64,000 nucleotides of DNA. Source: Roseomonas sp. HF4 (GTDB lineage Bacteria > Pseudomonadota > Alphaproteobacteria > Acetobacterales > Acetobacteraceae). The position numbers and the translations under genes are program-made. The stretch spans positions 310,001 through 374,000 of the forward strand of contig NZ_STGD01000002.1 in assembly GCF_005222755.1 (NCBI RefSeq), in the 5' to 3' direction. Below the pieces are notes generated by a model, which was given only the letters and a program-made list of their open reading frames with translations, did no database searches and had not been told where the DNA came from. Below, one piece after another: positions 36,725 through 44,754 of this stretch (position 1 is its first letter; every line of letters starts with the position of its first letter).

Positions 36725-38238
36725 CGCGGCGTGGATCCGGGCGCAGGTGCGGCGGGCTGCAGCACCTGCACCTGAACCACCCCCTGCGGGGAGGAGGATC
36801 CGGCGACACCCGAATAATCCCCGGTGCCGGCCCAGCGGTCGCGCACCGCGTTGTAGTAGGCGCGCGGGTCGTAGATATCGACCTGCAGCCCGAGGTCGCG
36901 CGCCGTCAGCCGCCCGAGCGTCGCGGTCAGGGCATAGGAGGCGTTGATCAGCGTCGCCAGCGCCTGCACCAGGCTGACGCGCGCGTTGAGCAGTTCCTGC
37001 TCGGCGTTCAGCACATCGAGGGTGGTGCGGCTGCCGACCACGGCTTCGCGCTGCACGCCGTCGAGCGCGATTTCCTGCGCGCGGATCTGGGCGCGCACGC
37101 TCTCGACCTGCGCGCGGGCGGACCGGAGCGATTCCCAAGCCTGCGTCGATTGCTGCGCCGATACGCGCCGCGCCTCGTCCACCGCCTGGCGGGCCTGCTG
37201 CGCCTGCTGGCGCGCCTGGCGCACCGCCGAGTGCTCTGCGCCGCCCTGGTACAGCGGCACCGAGAGGTTCGCCGTGATCTGCGTGCCGGTCTGGCGCGTG
37301 CCGCGGGCGCCGTTGTTGTCCGTGCGGAAGGCCGAGGCGTTGAGGCTCACCTGCGGCATCAGCGCGGAGAACTGCACGTCGATGAAGTCGCGCGCCGCAG
37401 CCTCGTCGAACATCGCGGCGACGACCGTCGGGTTGTTCTCGGAGGCGAGGCGCACGGCATCCTCGCGCGAGCGGACGGGCGGCACGATCGGTGGCGGCGC
37501 CTGCACCCGCGTGGGTTCCAGCCCGATCAGGCGCTGGAAGACGGCGCGCGAGGATTCGAGGTTGCCTTCCGATTGCTGCAGCTGCGCCCGCGCGCCCGCC
37601 AGCCGCGATTCGGCCTGCGCGACGTCGGTGCGGGTGATCTCGCCGACGCGGAAGCGCTCGTTGGTCGCCTGCAGCTGGCGGCTCAGCACCTCGACGTTGT
37701 TGGCGTTGAGGCGGACCACCTCCCCGTCCCGGATGAAAGCCACGTAGGCGGCGACCGAATCGAGCAGCACCTGCTGCTCGGTCGCGAGCAGGCGGGAGCG
37801 CTGGGCGTAGACCTGGTTCTCGGCGCGGCGGGTCTGCGAGGTGGTGCGGCCGCCGCGGTAGATCGGCTGGCTGACGGTCGCCTGCAGGCTGCCCGTGTTG
37901 CGCGGCTGCTCCGTGAACACGGAGAAGGGATCGCCCGCCGTGTCAGGGTTGCGGACATTGCCCGCGGAGTCGCGCACCACCGGCACCGTCGCCTGGCTGC
38001 GGGACGTGGTGTCGGAATATCCGCCGGCCGCCGCGATCACGACCGTGGGGCGCCAGCCGGCCAGCGCCTGGGGCACGTTCTCGTCCACCGCTCGGGCCTG
38101 CGCACGCGCGGCGAGCAGTGCAGGATTGTTCGCATAGGCCGCGGCGAGCGCATCCTGCAGGCTTTGCGCCCATGCAGCGGCGGATGGCAGGGCGGCCAGG
38201 GCGGCAGTGAGCAGCAGGGTCTTGCGCAGGCTTCTCAT
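36721..38238 (-). CDS. tolC: TolC-family outer-membrane efflux/secretion protein
   Basis: A 505-residue protein with signal peptide RKTLLLTAALAALPSAAAWA followed by two outer-membrane-efflux repeats of long coiled-coil helices. Typical strings are LQDALAAAYANNPALLAARAQ at the start, and in the second half LDGVQREAVVGSRTTLDVLNAEQELLNARVSLVQA. TolC trimers form the exit duct of tripartite pumps and type I secretion. The ATG at 38238 is preferred over the adjoining GTG. The last codons overlap popZ by four bases. No inner-membrane pump genes are adjacent. Confidence 0.95.
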   Translation of the reverse strand: MRSLRKTLLLTAALAALPSAAAWAQSLQDALAAAYANNPALLAARAQARAVDENVPQALAGWRPTVVIAAAGGYSDTTSRSQATVPVVRDSAGNVRNPDTAGDPFSVFTEQPRNTGSLQATVSQPIYRGGRTTSQTRRAENQVYAQRSRLLATEQQVLLDSVAAYVAFIRDGEVVRLNANNVEVLSRQLQATNERFRVGEITRTDVAQAESRLAGARAQLQQSEGNLESSRAVFQRLIGLEPTRVQAPPPIVPPVRSREDAVRLASENNPTVVAAMFDEAAARDFIDVQFSALMPQVSLNASAFRTDNNGARGTRQTGTQITANLSVPLYQGGAEHSAVRQARQQAQQARQAVDEARRVSAQQSTQAWESLRSARAQVESVRAQIRAQEIALDGVQREAVVGSRTTLDVLNAEQELLNARVSLVQALATLINASYALTATLGRLTARDLGLQVDIYDPRAYYNAVRDRWAGTGDYSGVAGSSSPQGVVQVQVLQPAAPAPGSTPR

Positions 38239-38327
38239 CACGGTCGCCGTTCCCCAGATTTTCCGGCCGGCATCCCGGCGGGCCGACCCGACAGGCCGGT
38301 GCAGTCTCGGCGAAAAGTCTTAACGCA

Positions 38328-38374
38328 CTGCAACAGGGGCGCGCCACCCCGGAGCGGCGCTGCCGGTGTTGCAG
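38328..38374. other. Inverted repeat between pcm and tolC
   Basis: CTGCAACA (38328-38335) and TGTTGCAG (38367-38374) are perfect 8-bp arms 31 bases apart, just 3' of the pcm stop and about 90 bases before tolC. It may be an operator or a weak 3'-end structure. Confidence 0.35.
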
Positions 38375-38380
38375 AGCGTT

Positions 38381-39037
38381 TCAGAAGGCGAAGGCAGGCG
38401 CCGGGGCAAAGGCCGGCAGCATCGGCGCATGGGCGTCGAAGTCCTGCAGGCGCGTGACGGTGCCGCCGGCGCGGCGCAGCAGCAGCGCGCGGCCCGGCGG
38501 GCCGCCGGCGAGGCCAATGGCGACGATCCGCCCGCCCTCGGCAAGCTGCTCCTCGATCGCGCGCGGGATGTCGGCGACGCCGCCCTCGACCAGCACGACG
38601 TCCCAGGGCGCGCCAGCGGCGTGGCCCTGCGCGGGGTCGGACTCGACCAGCGTGACCGCGCCGGGGGCGACCGCCGCCGGCAGCGCGGCGCGCGCCAGCG
38701 CGAGCAGCGCCGGGTCGTTCTCCACCGCCGTGACGTCGGCGCCGATCGCGGCCAGCAGCGCGGCGCCGAAGCCCGTGCCGGCGGCGAGCACGAGCGCCCG
38801 CTCGCCCCGCCTGACGCCCGCGAGCTGCACCAGGCGCGCCAGCACGAGCGGCTGCAGCATGGCGCGCCCGCCCGGCAGCGGCACGTCCGCATCGGCATAG
38901 GCGCGCGCGGCGAGCGTGGGCGGCAGGAAGCGCTCCCGCGGGAGGTCGCGCATCGCGGCGACGATACGCGGATCCTCGACGCGATTGGGGCGGAGCTGCC
39001 CGTCCACCATGAAGCGGCGCGCCTCGGCGAAATCCAT
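38381..39037 (-). CDS. pcm: Protein-L-isoaspartate O-methyltransferase family protein
   Basis: This 218-residue SAM-dependent enzyme starts MDFAEARRFMVDGQLRPNRV, then LPRERFLP, the alphaproteobacterial Pcm-like N-terminus. Motif I is LVLAAGTGFGAALLAAIGA and the following strand is VTAVENDPAL. The family normally repairs isoaspartyl residues, but members next to tolC are a divergent branch and the true target is not proven. The ATG at 39037 was preferred over the upstream 39082 because it fits the conserved start. It lies upstream of tolC with a 142-bp gap. Confidence 0.85.
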   Translation of the reverse strand: MDFAEARRFMVDGQLRPNRVEDPRIVAAMRDLPRERFLPPTLAARAYADADVPLPGGRAMLQPLVLARLVQLAGVRRGERALVLAAGTGFGAALLAAIGADVTAVENDPALLALARAALPAAVAPGAVTLVESDPAQGHAAGAPWDVVLVEGGVADIPRAIEEQLAEGGRIVAIGLAGGPPGRALLLRRAGGTVTRLQDFDAHAPMLPAFAPAPAFAF

Positions 39038-39106
39038 CGTTGCAGGGCCTCGTGCAGGTCTGGGCAGGGTTATAGGTCGCACCCGGCTGGGGCGCCAAGC
39101 GGGCGC

Positions 39107-39137
39107 TTGACCGGCGCGGCCGCGCGGCCGATATGGG
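39107..39137 (+). promoter_or_regulatory. Candidate promoter of tRNA-Cys
   Basis: TTGACC (39107-39112) is followed after 17 bases by GATATG (39130-39135) or after 19 by TATGGG. The mature tRNA starts at 39148, a normal distance for a tRNA promoter. Confidence 0.5.
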
Positions 39138-39147
39138 CGAACCGCGC

Positions 39148-39218
39148 GGTCCGGTGGCCGAGTGGTCAGGCAAGGGTCTGCAAAACCCTCTACAGCGGTT
39201 CGATTCCGCTCCGGACCT
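39148..39218 (+). tRNA. tRNA-Cys (anticodon GCA)
   Basis: Acceptor stem GGTCCGG/CCGGACC, anticodon loop CTGCAAA, T-arm GCGGTTCGATTCCGC and discriminator T, as in tRNA-Cys. CCA is not encoded. It is followed 60 bp later by tRNA-Asn. Confidence 0.95.
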
Positions 39219-39233
39219 GACCGCGCGGATGGG

Positions 39234-39262
39234 TTTACACCGGGGGCGCCCCCGACTATATG
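39234..39262 (+). promoter_or_regulatory. Promoter of tRNA-Asn with a palindromic spacer
   Basis: TTTACA (39234-39239), an exact 17-base spacer and TATATG (39257-39262), 16 bases before the mature tRNA. The spacer holds the perfect 14-bp palindrome CGGGGGCGCCCCCG (39241-39254). Confidence 0.7.
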
Positions 39263-39278
39263 CGGCGCCCGGCTCCTT

Positions 39279-39354
39279 TCCCCGATAGCTCAGTTGGTAG
39301 AGCGCGGGACTGTTAATCCCTAGGTCGTAGGTTCGAGTCCTACTCGGGGAGCCA
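39279..39354 (+). tRNA. tRNA-Asn (anticodon GTT)
   Basis: 76 nt with acceptor TCCCCGA/TCGGGGA, D-arm GCTCAGTTGGTAGAGC, anticodon loop CTGTTAA, T-loop TTCGAGT, discriminator G and an encoded CCA end (39352-39354). Confidence 0.96.
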
Positions 39355-39375
39355 TCTTTCCGGTCCAGCCGCCCG

Positions 39376-40602
39376 TCACGTCCCGAACACCCAGCGGCTG
39401 ACGACCGCCGGGATGCGCGAGACCACGCCGAGCCGCTCGACATCCGCCCCGGCCAGCAGCGGCACGGTCAATTCCGGCACGCCCTGCCCGCCCACCAGCA
39501 TCTCGCCGATCTGCTGCCCGCGCGCGACTGGCGCCGTCAGCGGCGCCTCGTAGCGCAGCCGCACCTGCAGGCGCGACCGCCACTGCCGCGGCAGGGTCAG
39601 CACCAGGTCGCGCCCGCCCACCATCGGCACCTTCGACCGCTCGCCGAGATAGACCGGCACTTCCTCGATCGTGTCCTGGGCGCGGAACAGCACCACCGCC
39701 TCGAACTCGCGGAACGCCCATTCCATGAGGCGCTCGCTCTCCTCCGCCCGGGCACGCATCGACGGCAGGCCGTTCACGACCAGGATCACGCGCCGGTCGC
39801 CACGCAGCGCCGTGCCGGTCAGGCCGTAGCCCGCCTCCTCGGTATGGCCGGTCTTGAGCCCATCGGCCCCCGCAACGCGGGAGAGCAGGGGGTTGCGGTT
39901 GTCCTGGCTGATGTTGTTATAGCGGAACGAACGCTCGTTGTAGTATGGGAAGTATTCCGGGAAGTCGGTGATGATCCGCCGGGCCAGGGTCGCGAGGTCG
40001 CGCGCCGTCGTGCGGTGCTCGGGATCGGGCCATCCGGTCGAGTTGCGGAAGGTGCTGTTGGTCAGGCCGATCCGCCGCCCGGTGTCGGTCAGCACCTCCG
40101 CGAATTGCTGCTCGCTGCCGCTGATCGCCTCGGCCAGCACGATGCAGGCGTCGTTGCCGGACTGCACGATGACACCACGGACGAGGTCCTCGACCCGGAT
40201 CTGGGAGCCGAGCTCGACGAACATCTTGGAGCCGCCCATGCGCCAGGCACGCTCGCTGACCGGCAATGTCTGGTCGAGCTGCAGGCGCCCCGACTTCAGC
40301 TGCTCGAAGACGACATACATCGTCATCAGCTTCGACATCGAGGATGGCGGCATCCGCTCGTCGGCGTTCTTCTCGAGCAGCGTGGCGCCGGTCGCGAAAT
40401 CAACGATCAGCGCCTGGCGCGCCTGCACGTCGAGCGGGCCGAGCGGCGTGTCCGCGGGCGCCCCGGCCGGCCGCGCCGGGGCCGCGCGGCGGGGGGCGGC
40501 GCCACGCTGCTGCGCCAGGGCCGGCGCGGCGAGCGTCGCGCCCAGCGCGCCCGCGAAGCTCGTGCCAAGCGTGCCGAGAAGCAGGCTTCGGCGATCGGTC
40601 AT
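39376..40602 (-). CDS. dacC: D-alanyl-D-alanine carboxypeptidase (PBP5/6 family)
   Basis: This 408-residue penicillin-binding protein trims pentapeptides in peptidoglycan. A signal peptide ends ATLAAPALA (residue 30). The active site has SMSK (S88-K91), SGN (148-150) and KTG (250-252). A C-terminal beta domain (VPMVGGRDLVLTLPRQWRSRLQVRLRYEAPL) is PBP5-like and normally orients the enzyme at the membrane. It follows rlpA by 30 bp on the same strand, giving a three-gene cell-wall cluster mltB-rlpA-dacC. Confidence 0.95.
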   Translation of the reverse strand: MTDRRSLLLGTLGTSFAGALGATLAAPALAQQRGAAPRRAAPARPAGAPADTPLGPLDVQARQALIVDFATGATLLEKNADERMPPSSMSKLMTMYVVFEQLKSGRLQLDQTLPVSERAWRMGGSKMFVELGSQIRVEDLVRGVIVQSGNDACIVLAEAISGSEQQFAEVLTDTGRRIGLTNSTFRNSTGWPDPEHRTTARDLATLARRIITDFPEYFPYYNERSFRYNNISQDNRNPLLSRVAGADGLKTGHTEEAGYGLTGTALRGDRRVILVVNGLPSMRARAEESERLMEWAFREFEAVVLFRAQDTIEEVPVYLGERSKVPMVGGRDLVLTLPRQWRSRLQVRLRYEAPLTAPVARGQQIGEMLVGGQGVPELTVPLLAGADVERLGVVSRIPAVVSRWVFGT

Positions 40603-40632
40603 GTCCGCAACTCCTTCGACCCGGCGGCCATG

Positions 40633-41490
40633 TCAGTCCACCAGGATGCGCGCGCCGGATACGCCGGCGGCGCGGGTGCGCTCAAGTGCCGCATCGGCCT
40701 CCCGCACGCTTGCGAAGGGGCCGAGGCGGACGCGGTGCTGCCGGTCCCGGCGCGGGCCGAAGGCCTCGGTGCGGGCCCCGGGAATGCGGGCGGCGAGCGC
40801 CGCGGCGGCCGAGGCGCTGCCCAGCGTCGCCGTCTCGATCACGAGGCGGCCGGGCTGCGGCGATCCCTGGACGACGGTCTCGGGCAGCGGCTCGTCGCGC
40901 GGCGGCGGCGCGGCCGCCACGGCGGCGGGGCCGGCCGCGGCGGCCGCGACCACGGGTGCGGCGCCGCGCGCGCCGGGCGGCGGCGCCAGGCTTTCGGTCG
41001 CGACCGCGGCGCGCGGCGCGGCGGCGATCTCGACCGGTGGGGGCCGGCGGCCCTCGGCGAGCGCGCGGCTACGCTCGCCATCCACGGCGAGGCGCACCTG
41101 CGCCGCGCCGCCCGCCGGCAGGCCGAGAAGGTTGGCCGCGCGGTCGCTGAGCCCGATGACGCGCCCGGGATCGACCGGCCCGCGGTCGTTGACGCGCAAT
41201 GTCAGCGCCCGCCCGTTCTCGAGGTTCGTGACCGTGACCACGGCGGGCAGTTGCAGCGTACGATGGGCGCCGAGCGCGCGTCCCGCGCTCCAGGCCTCGT
41301 CGTTCGCGGTGCGCGCGCCGAAGCCGGGACCGGGGTGGCGGACCGCAAGGCCCGTCTCGACCAGGGCGAAGTCCTCACGCGGGTAGGACCAGACGCCTCC
41401 CATCCGGTAGGCATCGCCCACCAGGTAGCGCGGCGGCGCGGAGGTGCAGCCGGCGGCGAGGACGGCGAGGAGGAGGACGACCCCCCTCAC
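40633..41490 (-). CDS. rlpA: RlpA-like septal lytic transglycosylase lipoprotein
   Basis: This 285-residue lipoprotein has signal MRGVVLLLAVLAAGC (lipidated Cys15). The double-psi beta-barrel has the family strings GARTANDEAWSAGRALGAHRTLQLPAVVTVTNLENG and LRVNDRGPVDPGRVIGLS. An alanine/proline linker leads to a C-terminal SPOR domain (ARIPGARTEAFGPRRDRQHRVRLGPFASVREAD). It cleaves naked glycan at septa. The start is GTG at 41490, overlapping the mltB stop (GTGA), so translation is coupled. Confidence 0.92.
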   Translation of the reverse strand: MRGVVLLLAVLAAGCTSAPPRYLVGDAYRMGGVWSYPREDFALVETGLAVRHPGPGFGARTANDEAWSAGRALGAHRTLQLPAVVTVTNLENGRALTLRVNDRGPVDPGRVIGLSDRAANLLGLPAGGAAQVRLAVDGERSRALAEGRRPPPVEIAAAPRAAVATESLAPPPGARGAAPVVAAAAAGPAAVAAAPPPRDEPLPETVVQGSPQPGRLVIETATLGSASAAAALAARIPGARTEAFGPRRDRQHRVRLGPFASVREADAALERTRAAGVSGARILVD

Positions 41491-42551
41491 CCCACCCGGT
41501 CCGAGATCAGGCCGACGGCCAGGCCGTAGTTCACCGGCGAATTGTATCGCCGGATGACGCGGAGGTTGTGGTGGCCGAGGAAGACCTGGCCGCTGCCGCG
41601 GGAGGGCAGGACGATCTGCGCCTCAGGCCCGCTGGTCGACAGCGGCGCGCCGGAGGCCTCGCGGAACCCCATGCGGGCGAAGTCGCGCAGCGGGCGCTTG
41701 GTGTCGGTGTCGGCGCCGGCGGTCGTGAAGCCGGGCGGTGGGCGGACCTCGCGGCCCCAGGGCTCGCCCGCGCGCCATCCGCTGCGTTGGAAGTAATGCG
41801 CGATGGAGCCGAGCGCGTCAGCCCGGTTTTCCCAGATGTCGCGACGGCCGTCGCCGTCGAAGTCGACCGCCAGCCGGTCGAAGTTGGACGGCATGAACTG
41901 CGGCTGGCCCATCGCACCTGCCCAGGAGCCGCGCATGCGGTCGGCGCGGATGTGGCCTTCCTCCAGGATCTTGAGCGCGGCCATCAGTTCGTTGCGGAAA
42001 TAGGACGCGCGGCGCCCTTCCCAGGCGAGCGTCGCCAGCGCCTCGACCACGCCGAAGCCGCCCGTGTTGCCGCCGTAGTTGGTCTCGACGCCCCAGATGG
42101 CGACGACGACGCTGGGCGCGACGCGGTAGCGTTCCTCGATCCGGCGCAGCAGGTCGGCGTTCTCACGATAGAGGCGCTGGCCGTTCTGGATGCGCGTGGA
42201 GGTGACCATGATGCGGTCGCGGTAGTCCTCCCATTGCATCCCGCCCTCGGCCTGCCGGCGGTCGAGCGCGATGATCCGCTGGTTGGGCCGGACGCCCGCG
42301 AAGGCGACATCCAGCGTCCGGGCGGAGACGCCGCGGCGGCGGGCATCGGCCTTGACCCCCTCGACGAAACGTTCGAACGGCACCGATGAGACGGATTGCA
42401 GGTCGGCGGCGTCCGGCATCGCCGGCGCGGCGGGGGCAGACGCGGCGCCCTGCAGCGGCGGCGCGGCCCTGAGCGGGGTGGCGGGCGGGGTGGCCGCGGC
42501 CCCGCAGCCCGCAAGCGGCGCGGCAGCCAGGAAAAGGCGGCGAGTGATCAT
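41487..42551 (-). CDS. mltB: Lytic murein transglycosylase B
   Basis: This 354-residue protein has signal/lipobox MITRRLFLAAAPLAGC. After an alanine/proline linker comes the SLT fold with catalytic E156 in AIWGVETNYGGNTGGF. Further markers are ASYFRNELMAALKILEEGHI, GSWAGAMGQPQFMPSNF and VDFDGDGRRDIWEN, the calcium-like loop of MltB. It cuts the glycan backbone to 1,6-anhydro products, the very substrates recycled by NagZ elsewhere in this window. The ATG at 42551 follows from the signal sequence. It diverges from the MmgE/PrpD gene. Confidence 0.95.
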   Translation of the reverse strand: MITRRLFLAAAPLAGCGAAATPPATPLRAAPPLQGAASAPAAPAMPDAADLQSVSSVPFERFVEGVKADARRRGVSARTLDVAFAGVRPNQRIIALDRRQAEGGMQWEDYRDRIMVTSTRIQNGQRLYRENADLLRRIEERYRVAPSVVVAIWGVETNYGGNTGGFGVVEALATLAWEGRRASYFRNELMAALKILEEGHIRADRMRGSWAGAMGQPQFMPSNFDRLAVDFDGDGRRDIWENRADALGSIAHYFQRSGWRAGEPWGREVRPPPGFTTAGADTDTKRPLRDFARMGFREASGAPLSTSGPEAQIVLPSRGSGQVFLGHHNLRVIRRYNSPVNYGLAVGLISDRVG

Positions 42552-42658
42552 GGGGTGGTCCTGCCACGCGAGGGGGGGCGGATGCAAACCCTGCCTGCAT
42601 GTCTTGGCCGCAACGCCCGGAGTGGTAAGGTCCGCGCCGTCATCCGGAGGATAATGCC

Positions 42659-44059
42659 ATGGCTGCCGTCACGCGCGAACTCGCCGCCTTCGCCGCCGCG
42701 ATTCGCTACGACTCCCTGCCCGCCGAGGTGCAGGAGCGCACCCGCTTCCTGGTGCTCGACCTGGTGGGCAACATGCTGCGTGGACGTCACGATGCCGAGA
42801 GCACGGGTCCGCTGCTGGCGGCGGTGCGGGCGCTCGGCCTCGCGGCGGGCGGGGCGGCGGTGTTCGGCGACTCGGCGCGCTACACCCCGGCCGGCGCCGC
42901 GCTGGTGAACGGCGCGACGGCGCATTCGCTCGACTTCGATGACACCCACGCGGCGGGCACGCTGCACCCGGGCGCTCCGGTCATCCCCGCCGCACTCGCC
43001 GCGGCCGAGATGGTGGGCGCCGACGGCCGGACCCTGCTGGCGGCGATCGTCGCGGGCTACGAGGTGACCTGCCGGCTGGCGCTCTCGCTGCCGGGCGGCG
43101 ACCACTACGACCGCGGCTATCACCCGACGGCCACATGCGGCGCCTTCGGCGGCGCGGCGGCGGCGGCGCGGGTGTTCGGGCTGAACGCGGCACAGATCGA
43201 GGACGCCTTCGGCATCGCACTGTCCCAGGCCGCGGGCAGCCTGCAGTTCCTGGCGAACGGCGCCTGGACAAAGCGCTTCCAGGTCGGCTGGTCGGCGCTG
43301 AACGGACTGACGGCGGCAAGCCTCGCCCGGGAAGGCTTCCGTGGCGCGGGCGAGGCGCTGGAAGGCCGTGCGGGCTTCCTGCGCGCCTATGCGCCGAACC
43401 CGACGCCGGAGCGCGCGCTGCAGGACCTCGGCCGGGTGTGGGAGCTGATGGAGACGGCGGTGAAGCCCTATCCGTCCTGCCGCTACGGCCATGCGAACGT
43501 GGACGCGGCGCTGGCGCTCAAGGCCGAGTTCGGCCTGAAGGCCGAGGACATCGAGAGCGTCACCATGGGCCTGCCCAACAAGGGCATGCTGCTGGTCGGC
43601 AGCCCGCTGCAGTACAAGCAGAACCCGCAGAACATCGTGGACGGCCAGTTCAGCGGGCCCTTCGTCGTGGCCTGCGCGCTGGCGCGCGGGCATTTCGGGT
43701 GGGACAGCTACGCCTGGCTTCAGGACCCCGACATCCGCGCGCTGATGCAGAAGATCACGCCGGCCGAGGACCCGGAGGTCGAGGCCGACTTCCCCACCTA
43801 CATGTCGGGCAAGCTGACCGTGAACGCGCGCGGCCGGAGCTTCGTGCAGAAGGTGAACGTGCCGAAGGGCGAGCCCGGCAACTTCCTGACCGAGGCGGAA
43901 CTCCGCGCCAAGTTCCACGGCCTAGCCGATGCGGTGCTGGGCGCGGAGCGCGCGCGACAGCTGGCGGATGCGGTGATCGGGCTGGACCGTGCGGCCGACG
44001 TGCACGGGATGATGCGGCTCGGCGCGCCGATGATGGCGGCGCGGCTGGCGGGGGAATAA
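42659..44059 (+). CDS. MmgE/PrpD family protein
   Basis: A 466-residue soluble protein with GGAGG before the ATG. The MmgE/PrpD fold is seen in VQERTRFLVLDLVGNMLRG, the HSLDFDDTHAAGTLHPGAPVIPAAL region, and YHPTATCGAFGGAAAAARVFGL. The later KPYPSCRYGHANVDAAL marks the active-site face. Family members include 2-methylcitrate dehydratase, cis-aconitate decarboxylase and many uncharacterised dehydratases or decarboxylases; no methylcitrate genes are nearby, so substrate is open. It is followed at once by tRNA-Ser. Confidence 0.9.
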   Translation: MAAVTRELAAFAAAIRYDSLPAEVQERTRFLVLDLVGNMLRGRHDAESTGPLLAAVRALGLAAGGAAVFGDSARYTPAGAALVNGATAHSLDFDDTHAAGTLHPGAPVIPAALAAAEMVGADGRTLLAAIVAGYEVTCRLALSLPGGDHYDRGYHPTATCGAFGGAAAAARVFGLNAAQIEDAFGIALSQAAGSLQFLANGAWTKRFQVGWSALNGLTAASLAREGFRGAGEALEGRAGFLRAYAPNPTPERALQDLGRVWELMETAVKPYPSCRYGHANVDAALALKAEFGLKAEDIESVTMGLPNKGMLLVGSPLQYKQNPQNIVDGQFSGPFVVACALARGHFGWDSYAWLQDPDIRALMQKITPAEDPEVEADFPTYMSGKLTVNARGRSFVQKVNVPKGEPGNFLTEAELRAKFHGLADAVLGAERARQLADAVIGLDRAADVHGMMRLGAPMMAARLAGE

Positions 44060-44077
44060 GCCCGCGCCCGCCTGCCG

Positions 44078-44167
44078 GGATGGGTGGCCGAGCGGTTTAA
44101 GGCACCGGTCTTGAAAACCGGCGTGGGTTCACGCCCACCGTGGGTTCGAATCCCACCCCATCCGCCA
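44078..44167 (+). tRNA. tRNA-Ser (anticodon TGA)
   Basis: 90 nt with a long variable arm (GTGGGTTCACGCCCAC). The acceptor is GGATGGG/CCCATCC, the anticodon loop is CTTGAAA, the discriminator is G and CCA is encoded (44165-44167). A truncated SDR gene lies 52 bp downstream. Confidence 0.96.
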
Positions 44168-44219
44168 GGTTCACTCATGCCAGGCCCACGATTTCGCCCA
44201 AAAAACGCTGCGCAATTAA

Positions 44220-44444
44220 GGCATCTGCGCCGAGCCGATCGACATCGGCAATGCCGCGACGCCGATGACGGCGCTCATGGCCAAGGGCGTGAACCGGGGC
44301 GATCGGCCGATCGCGGTGGAACCGACGATGGACCTGCACCAATTCGGCCAGGCCATCCTGCACATGGCGCGCCTGCCGCTCGAGGCGAACATCCTGACCA
44401 TGACCATCAGGGCCTCGAAAGATCCGTCCGAAGGCCGCGGCTGA
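44220..44444 (+). pseudogene. C-terminal remnant of an SDR-family oxidoreductase
   Basis: The frame reads IDIGNAATPMTALMAKG and continues AVEPTMDLHQFGQAILHMARLPL before TGA at 44444. This is the usual ending of classical short-chain dehydrogenases: a GNAATPMT segment after the active site, then the VAQAVLYMA-like helix. Upstream a TAA (44217-44219) interrupts at once, with no Rossmann fold, catalytic Tyr-x-x-x-Lys or start signal between it and tRNA-Ser. About two thirds of the gene is missing. It is probably debris of an integration or deletion at the tRNA. Confidence 0.8.
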
Positions 44445-44522
44445 AGATCGGCAGCGTGCAACTTCGGCGCCGCCACGATGTTCTGGCTACGAGTGCACCA
44501 AGCCACAATCACGGAGGTCATG

Positions 44523-44747
44523 ATGACCGGCGAACGCAAGCCGAGCACGGAATCCGCCGATACCCCGCCGCCGCCCCGACCGGAGAAGACCGGCCAGGGC
44601 ACCATTCCGGTGCCGACCCCGTCCAACGCGAAAAATCCTGAGCCCGCCCCCAAGCCGGATCCTGCCGACAAGCGCGCCGAGAAGAAAGGCCAGGGCGTGA
44701 TCGATGCGCCGACGCCCCCCGCGGGAAAGAAACCACAGGAGCGCTGA
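44523..44747 (+). CDS. Small disordered protein with a duplicated GQG-APTP motif
   Basis: A 74-residue protein with GGAGG before two adjacent ATG codons (44520 and 44523). It is rich in P, K, E and T and has two copies of a roughly 20-residue unit: EKTGQGTIPVPTPSNAK and EKKGQGVIDAPTPPAGK. There is no signal peptide or membrane helix, and the protein would be largely unfolded. The family is not recognised. It lies between an SDR remnant and a convergent acyl-CoA synthetase gene. Confidence 0.6.
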   Translation: MTGERKPSTESADTPPPPRPEKTGQGTIPVPTPSNAKNPEPAPKPDPADKRAEKKGQGVIDAPTPPAGKKPQER

Positions 44748-44754
44748 AGCGCCG

